From an uncultured Streptococcus sp. (GTDB lineage: Bacteria > Bacillota > Bacilli > Lactobacillales > Streptococcaceae): 9,597 nucleotides of DNA. Positions 6,519-9,597 of this stretch are shown piece after piece. Where the stretch lies: NCBI RefSeq assembly GCF_938020365.1, contig NZ_CALIIB010000160.1, forward strand, positions 1 through 9,597, written 5' to 3'. The notes under the pieces were generated by a model. That model was given only the letters and a program-made list of their open reading frames with translations, searched no databases and had not been told where the DNA came from. How positions within the stretch are numbered: position 1 is the stretch's first letter; the number at the start of each line of letters is the position of its first letter. The position numbers were made by a program, and so were the translations under genes.

Positions 6519-6656
6519 GAAAAAAATAAAATAAATATTCATAGAAATCACTCCAAACTTTGAAATAGGAAGAATTGAATTACTGCTCTATGCAAGAAGA
6601 GCTAGGTTCTCAGATTAGTTTGTGGCTGATTTTGATGAAGTCGAATTGGTGAAAAA

Positions 6657-7472
6657 ATGAAATTAAGAAGAAGTGAGCGCATGGTGGTTATTTCCAATTA
6701 CTTGATTAACCATCCTTACCAATTAACAAGTTTAAACACATTTGCAGAGAAATATGAGTCTGCCAAGTCTTCCATTTCAGAAGACATCGTGATTATCAAA
6801 CGTGCCTTTGAAGAAATCGAAATTGGTACGATTGAGACAATTACTGGTGCTGGAGGAGGTGTCGTCTTCACTCCTTCCATTTCAGAAAAGGAGGCCAAGG
6901 CTATCGTTCAAGACCTCCGCGATCAGCTGTCTGAGAGTAATCGAATCCTCCCTGGAGGCTATATCTACTTATCTGATTTACTTAGTACGCCATCTATCCT
7001 CAATAATATCGGTCGCATCATTGCCAAAGCTTTTAAAGATCAAAAGATTGATGCCGTTATGACAGTGGCGACCAAGGGGGTTCCCTTGGCCAATGCTGTC
7101 GCTAATGTCTTGAATGTTCCCTTTGTCATTGTCCGTCGCGATTTGAAAATCACTGAGGGCTCTACGGTCAGTGTCAACTATGTCTCTGGCTCTAGCGGAG
7201 ATCGGATTGAGAAAATGTTCCTCTCAAAACGTAGCCTAAAGGCTGGAAGTCGAGTGCTGATTGTCGATGACTTTCTAAAGGGAGGCGGAACAGTTAATGG
7301 GATGATTAGCCTTCTGTCCGAGTTTGATTCGGAGTTGGCAGGAGTGGCGGTCTTTGCAGACAATGCGCAAGCCAATCGCGATCATCTGGAATACAAATCG
7401 CTGTTAAAGGTGACCAATATCGACGTTAAATCAAATACGATTGATGTTGAGATTGGGAATATATTTGATTAA
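6657..7472 (+). CDS. purR: Purine operon repressor PurR (PRPP-responsive)
   Basis: PurR of Gram-positive bacteria binds PurBox DNA and is released by phosphoribosyl pyrophosphate, thereby controlling purine synthesis and salvage. The 271 residues match the family. An N-terminal winged helix spans about 1-74 (LRRSERMVVISNYL, then KSSISEDIVIIKRAFE, and the wing GAGGGVVFTP). The phosphoribosyltransferase-like domain contains DAVMTVATKGVPLANAVA (132-149) and the PRPP-binding loop RVLIVDDFLKGGGTVNGM (199-216). The start has GGTGA (6648-6652), complementary to the 16S rRNA 3' end, about 4 nt before the ATG; this site is weaker than the neighbours'. It has its own promoter with PurBox-like sites, which indicates autoregulation. 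The next gene starts 15 nt downstream and should be cotranscribed. Confidence 0.96.
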   Translation: MKLRRSERMVVISNYLINHPYQLTSLNTFAEKYESAKSSISEDIVIIKRAFEEIEIGTIETITGAGGGVVFTPSISEKEAKAIVQDLRDQLSESNRILPGGYIYLSDLLSTPSILNNIGRIIAKAFKDQKIDAVMTVATKGVPLANAVANVLNVPFVIVRRDLKITEGSTVSVNYVSGSSGDRIEKMFLSKRSLKAGSRVLIVDDFLKGGGTVNGMISLLSEFDSELAGVAVFADNAQANRDHLEYKSLLKVTNIDVKSNTIDVEIGNIFD

Positions 7473-7487
7473 CTTTAGGAAAGAATT

Positions 7488-8033
7488 ATGAGAAATATTT
7501 TTGATAAATTAGAGGGAATTTCTGTTTTTGTTCGTTCTGGAATTATATTGATCTTAGCGGCTATCTTGATTTCTGGTCTTTTATTTTTAAAACCAGCCCA
7601 GAAGAATACTGGCTCTACTAAAAACGTTAGTTACAGTAGACGTTCAAGCTCTAGCGACGCTAGCTCTACGAATCAAGCATCATCAGAAGATAATACGATT
7701 CAGGATGCTGAAGCTGCTGTTAAAAAATTAGAAGAAGAGCGTACCAATGAAGGTTTGGCTCAAGCACAAGCAGCGGTTGATAAGGTAAAAGATGAGGAAG
7801 CCAAAGCTAAGTTCCAAGGCCGAATTCAAGCCGTAAAAGATGCAATGAAAACACCTGAGGGATCCTCTGAACCTGATTCAGACCAGCAGCCTGTTCCAAC
7901 GCCCTCACCAGCCTATGTAGCTCCCGCAGTTTCAAGTGAGACACCGTCTCAACCACAGGAAAATCACAATCCAGCTCCTGCTACAAATTCGGAGCATACT
8001 CCCAGCTCGTCTTCAACTCCCTCAGGAGCTTAA
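7488..8033 (+). CDS. Membrane-anchored Ser/Pro-rich extracellular protein, unknown function
   Basis: I do not recognise a named gene. The 181 residues begin with a short positive stretch and a hydrophobic helix (about 17-35, SGIILILAAILISGLLFL) that lacks a clear signal peptidase or lipobox site, so it is probably an uncleaved anchor with the C-terminus outside. Next come a Ser-rich linker (41-69), a charged helical segment (about 70-121: IQDAEAAVKKLEEERTNEG, AQAQAAVDKVKDEEAKAKF, QAVKDAM) and a Pro/Ser/Thr-rich tail (122-181). The helical segment has the A-x-x-A-V spacing of small three-helix modules found once or repeated in surface proteins of Gram-positive bacteria. There is no LPXTG sorting signal. 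AGGAAAG (7477-7483) is the ribosome binding site. It lies 15 nt after purR and ahead of a terminator, so it is probably expressed with purR. Confidence 0.8.
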   Translation: MRNIFDKLEGISVFVRSGIILILAAILISGLLFLKPAQKNTGSTKNVSYSRRSSSSDASSTNQASSEDNTIQDAEAAVKKLEEERTNEGLAQAQAAVDKVKDEEAKAKFQGRIQAVKDAMKTPEGSSEPDSDQQPVPTPSPAYVAPAVSSETPSQPQENHNPAPATNSEHTPSSSSTPSGA

Positions 8034-8079
8034 GCGACACAGTGATTACTAGTAGAGGAATCATAATAAAAATAATAAG

Positions 8080-8122
8080 AACTCTCAATCATGCAATATG
8101 AAGCATGTTCTGAGAGTTTTTT
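8080..8122 (+). terminator. Rho-independent terminator of purR and the membrane-protein gene
   Basis: AACTCTCA (8080-8087) pairs with TGAGAGTT (8111-8118), and the inner CATGC/GCATG (8090-8094 and 8103-8107) closes a loop of AATATGAA. A run of six Ts (8117-8122) follows. It separates the purine regulator unit from the ribosomal protein operon. The 46 nt between the preceding stop and this hairpin show nothing else. Confidence 0.9.
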
Positions 8123-8201
8123 GGTTTGTTAGTAGTAAAATATTTTTATTTTAAACGCTTATTAAAGATTATCAGAATAAGTAAAAAATTAAGAAAACCT
8201 A

Positions 8202-8230
8202 TTGACGAGGATATGCTTCTGTGTTACAAT
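8202..8230 (+). promoter_or_regulatory. Strong promoter of rpsL-rpsG, with A-rich upstream element
   Basis: TTGACG (-35, 8202-8207), a 17-nt spacer and TACAAT (-10, 8225-8230) form the best classical promoter in the window. The 20 nt before it (8181-8200) are A-tract rich, like an UP element. Both features suit a ribosomal protein operon. Transcription should begin near 8237. Confidence 0.85.
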
Positions 8231-8236
8231 GATAAA

Positions 8237-8366
8237 CGGTACTTTTTACTTTTGGTCTCTCAAAAGTGTACAGAGACGTGCTGACAAATGTTGCAAAAGT
8301 ACACACAGATGGTAGCTGTCACCAAGTGTATCATCACCAAAATTAAAAAAATACAGGAGAATGTAG
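8237..8366 (+). promoter_or_regulatory. Structured 5' leader of rpsL
   Basis: This leader of about 130 nt can form several helices. GTACTTTT (8239-8246) pairs with AAAAGTAC (8295-8302), 8 bp. ACTTTT (8248-8253) pairs with AAAAGT (8262-8267). GTCTCT (8255-8260) pairs with AGAGAC (8272-8277). GTGTAC (8266-8271) pairs with GTACAC (8299-8304), and TACAC (8300-8304) pairs with GTGTA (8326-8330). Several of these exclude one another. No T-run terminator lies inside, so control, if any, would be on translation or RNA stability, for example by S12 or S7 binding. I cannot assign it to a named leader family. AGGAGA (8355-8360) is the rpsL binding site. Confidence 0.5.
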
Positions 8367-8780
8367 ATGCCTACAATTAACCAATTGGTTCGCAAACCGC
8401 GTAAATCAAAAGTAGAAAAATCTAAATCACCAGCTTTGAACGTTGGTTACAACAGCCACAAAAAAGTTCAAACAAACGTATCTTCACCACAAAAGCGTGG
8501 TGTTGCAACTCGTGTCGGAACTATGACACCTAAGAAGCCTAACTCAGCCCTTCGTAAATTTGCCCGTGTACGTTTGAGCAACTTGATCGAAGTTACAGCT
8601 TACATCCCAGGTATCGGACACAACTTGCAAGAGCACAGCGTGGTGCTTCTTCGTGGTGGACGTGTAAAAGACCTTCCAGGGGTACGTTACCATATCGTTC
8701 GTGGTGCACTTGATACAGCAGGTGTTACTGACCGTAAGCAAGGCCGTTCTAAATACGGTACTAAGCGTCCAAAAGCATAA
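8367..8780 (+). CDS. rpsL: 30S ribosomal protein S12
   Basis: S12 sits at the decoding centre and contributes to accuracy; its changes cause streptomycin resistance. The 137 residues match Firmicute S12, which is longer than the E. coli protein by a segment at about 26-38. The hallmark stretches are TPKKPNSALRK (54-64), GHNLQEHSVVLLRGGRVKDL (84-103) and the basic C-terminus RSKYGTKRPKA. K56 and K101, the positions altered in resistant pneumococci, are both lysine, so a streptomycin-sensitive form is expected. AGGAGA lies 6 nt before the ATG. It is the first gene of the str-type operon; rpsG starts 19 nt after the stop. The codon choice is strongly selected, as expected for a highly expressed gene. 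Confidence 0.99.
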   Translation: MPTINQLVRKPRKSKVEKSKSPALNVGYNSHKKVQTNVSSPQKRGVATRVGTMTPKKPNSALRKFARVRLSNLIEVTAYIPGIGHNLQEHSVVLLRGGRVKDLPGVRYHIVRGALDTAGVTDRKQGRSKYGTKRPKA

Positions 8781-8799
8781 AGAAAGGGGATAAAGATAA

Positions 8800-9270
8800 A
8801 TGAGTCGTAAAAACCGTGCGCCTAAGCGCGAAGTATTGCCAGATCCGCTTTACAATTCACAATTAGTTACTCGTCTTATCAACCGCGTTATGCTTGATGG
8901 TAAGCGTGGTACAGCAGCTTCTATCGTTTACGGAGCTTTTGAGCAAATCAAAGAAGCTACTGGAAATGATGCACTTGAAGTATTTGAAACAGCGATGGAA
9001 AACATCATGCCTGTTCTTGAAGTACGTGCACGCCGTGTCGGTGGTTCAAACTATCAAGTACCGGTTGAAGTTCGTCCAGAACGTCGTACTACACTTGGCC
9101 TTCGTTGGTTGGTAACAATTTCACGTGGTCGTGGTGAACACACTATGCAAGATCGTCTTGCAAAAGAAATCATGGATGCTGCTAACAACACTGGTGCAGC
9201 AGTTAAGAAACGCGAAGATACTCACCGTATGGCTGAAGCTAACCGTGCCTTCGCACACTTCCGTTGGTAA
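8800..9270 (+). CDS. rpsG: 30S ribosomal protein S7
   Basis: S7 is a primary 16S rRNA-binding protein that starts assembly of the 30S head and lines the E site. The 156-residue length is standard. Recognisable segments are the N-terminal SRKNRAPKREVLPDPLYNS (2-20), LINRVMLDGKRGTA (26-39), the basic region EVRARRVGGSNYQVPVEV (74-91), the family signature continuing to RRTTLGLRWLV (95-105), and the C-terminal helix KREDTHRMAEANRAFAHFRW (137-156). The ribosome binding site is AAAGGGGA (8783-8790). In E. coli S7 represses the str operon by binding the rpsL-rpsG gap; here that gap is only 19 nt, so an equivalent site would have to be elsewhere, perhaps in the rpsL leader. This is inference. Confidence 0.99.
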   Translation: MSRKNRAPKREVLPDPLYNSQLVTRLINRVMLDGKRGTAASIVYGAFEQIKEATGNDALEVFETAMENIMPVLEVRARRVGGSNYQVPVEVRPERRTTLGLRWLVTISRGRGEHTMQDRLAKEIMDAANNTGAAVKKREDTHRMAEANRAFAHFRW

Positions 9271-9313
9271 GATCATGATACCAAGAGCGCTAAAGGCACA
9301 AGGCAAAAATAGG

Positions 9314-9358
9314 AAACTGATGCAGTGTTTGAAGAACACAAAGCAGTTTGTCTTTTTT
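9314..9358 (+). terminator. Probable rho-independent terminator of rpsL-rpsG
   Basis: AAACTG (9314-9319) pairs with CAGTTT (9344-9349), and GTGTT (9325-9329) pairs with AACAC (9335-9339) around TGAAG; the two stems are separated by internal-loop bases (ATGCA and AAAG). TCTTTTTT (9351-9358) follows. The interrupted stem makes it weaker than the others, so read-through to the next terminator or to fusA is possible. It begins 43 nt after the rpsG stop. Confidence 0.6.
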
Positions 9359-9383
9359 GCGCAGGGCCTCGCTCGGGTTCAAA

Positions 9384-9409
9384 TTAGCTAAAAATATTAT
9401 TCTTAGCTA
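9384..9409 (+). repeat. Direct repeat TTAGCTA overlapping a -10 box
   Basis: Two exact copies of TTAGCTA lie at 9384-9390 and 9403-9409, 19 nt apart start to start. The second overlaps a TATAAT (9408-9413) and the first sits where a -35 would be. They could be half-sites for a regulator of the short transcript that may start near 9420, or a chance repeat in A/T-rich DNA. Confidence 0.4.
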
Positions 9410-9413
9410 TAAT
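9408..9413 (+). promoter_or_regulatory. Possible -10 box in the rpsG-fusA gap
   Basis: A perfect TATAAT lies at 9408-9413. There is no TGn extension, and the best -35 candidate (TTAGCT, 9384-9389, spacer 18) matches only about half of TTGACA. Initiation would fall near 9420, at the base of the hairpins described in the candidate small RNA. Moderate to low confidence. Confidence 0.35.
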
Positions 9414-9419
9414 TCAACT

Positions 9420-9496
9420 GATCATCTTGTAAGTTGAAACCAACAAAAAACAAGATAAACATTGAGAACGGGTAGGTCCTGCCTATCCGTTTTTTC
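9420..9496 (+). ncRNA. Candidate small RNA (or short leader) between rpsG and fusA
   Basis: A transcript starting about 7 nt after the TATAAT at 9408-9413 would be about 77 nt and fold into two hairpins. The first is ATCTTGT (9424-9430) with ACAAGAT (9450-9456), containing the inner stem GTTG (9433-9436) / CAAC (9441-9444) with loop AAAC. The second is the strong terminator 9467-9496. No open frame with a ribosome binding site fits inside. The alternative is that this is only the tail of read-through transcripts from rpsG, in which TTCAACT (9413-9419) could pair with AGTTGAA (9432-9438). I do not recognise a known RNA family. Confidence 0.3.
9467..9496 (+). terminator. Strong rho-independent terminator before fusA
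   Basis: AACGGGTAGG (9467-9476) pairs with CCTATCCGTT (9482-9491), including one G-T pair, around the loop TCCTG, and is followed by TTTTT. It is the most stable-looking hairpin in this gap, and it ends 8 nt before the fusA promoter, so it insulates fusA from rpsL-rpsG. Confidence 0.9.
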
Positions 9497-9503
9497 TAAA
9501 TAA

Positions 9504-9512
9504 TGTTATAAT
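9504..9512 (+). promoter_or_regulatory. Extended -10 promoter of fusA
   Basis: TGTTATAAT has the TGn extension and a perfect TATAAT at 9507-9512. The -35 position falls in the terminator stem and is poor. Predicted start near 9519, giving a leader of about 30 nt that contains AGGAGA (9533-9538). Confidence 0.75.
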
Positions 9513-9548
9513 AGATTGTAAAATAAAAAAATAGGAGAAACTAACCTC

Positions 9549-9597
9549 ATGGCACGCGAATTTTCACTTGAAAAAACTCGTAATATCGGTATCATGG
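9549..9597 (+). CDS. fusA: Elongation factor G, 5' fragment (cut by window edge)
   Basis: Only the first 16 codons are present: MAREFSLEKTRNIGIM. This is the characteristic start of streptococcal EF-G, just before the P-loop (normally AHVDAGKTTT), which lies outside the window. EF-G is the GTPase that drives tRNA-mRNA translocation on the ribosome and, with RRF, ribosome recycling. AGGAGA (9533-9538) lies 10 nt upstream of the ATG. It follows rpsL-rpsG as in the classical str operon, but here 278 nt, two terminators and its own promoter separate it. Confidence 0.93.
   Translation, partial: MAREFSLEKTRNIGIM

Noticed and set aside
8266..8346. GTG-started frame in the rpsL leader, His-rich, 26 codons
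   Set aside because: No ribosome binding site precedes the GTG and the region is better explained by helices; the His residues may be chance.
8361..8366. ATG-TAG start-stop pair just before the rpsL ATG
   Set aside because: It follows AGGAGA with no spacer, so ribosomes should choose the ATG at 8367.
8288..8380. ATG frame of 30 codons overlapping the rpsL start
   Set aside because: No Shine-Dalgarno sequence lies before the ATG, and it overlaps the real rpsL site in another frame.
9366..9390. GGGTTCAAATT looking like a tRNA T-loop
   Set aside because: No acceptor, D or anticodon arms can be folded around it.
9121..9391. Overlapping frames on both strands at the end of rpsG and in the following gap
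   Set aside because: They cover S7 codons in the wrong frame and then hairpins; no binding site or family resemblance.

Overview
The window looks like chromosomal core DNA of a Streptococcus, most likely a viridans (sanguinis/mitis-type) species. The evidence is the gene order (ksgA, tRNA-Leu, rsgA, rpe, thiN, rmuC, yhaM/cbf1, purR, then rpsL-rpsG-fusA), the Firmicute-type S12 with its extra N-terminal segment, strong Shine-Dalgarno sequences, and TGnTATAAT extended -10 promoters without a good -35. Species assignment is inference. No transposase, integrase, CRISPR array or phage gene is visible.

Region by region. (1) 1-917: two small genes of uncertain role, an SseB-like protein and an unrecognised 111-residue protein; the second overlaps ksgA by 4 nt. 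(2) 914-1826: ksgA (16S rRNA dimethyladenosine methyltransferase) and its terminator. (3) 1858-2023: tRNA-Leu(CAG) on the minus strand with its own promoter and terminator. (4) 2050-6500: a tight operon, rsgA-rpe-thiN-rmuC-yhaM, with an extended -10 promoter, gaps or overlaps of at most about 14 nt, and a terminator. (5) 6455-8122: purR behind a putative inverted pair of PurBoxes that overlaps the yhaM terminator, followed by a gene for a membrane-anchored Ser/Pro-rich protein and a terminator. (6) 8202-9358: rpsL-rpsG with a classical promoter, a 130-nt structured leader and a terminator. (7) 9359-9597: a short gap with a possible small RNA, a strong terminator, a separate extended -10 promoter and the first 16 codons of fusA.

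The common thread is the small ribosomal subunit. KsgA and RsgA act late in 30S maturation, S12 and S7 are 30S proteins, and EF-G works on the assembled ribosome. Thiamine pyrophosphate made by ThiN is the cofactor of transketolase, which uses the product of Rpe, so that gene pair makes metabolic sense. YhaM trims RNA 3' ends. PurR controls purine supply in response to PRPP, a product of the pentose phosphate route.

Most of the window is well-understood core genome. The parts least explained by known genes are the rpsL leader with mutually exclusive helices, the possible small RNA before fusA, the combined terminator/PurBox element before purR, the membrane-anchored protein after purR, and the two small genes placed ahead of ksgA.
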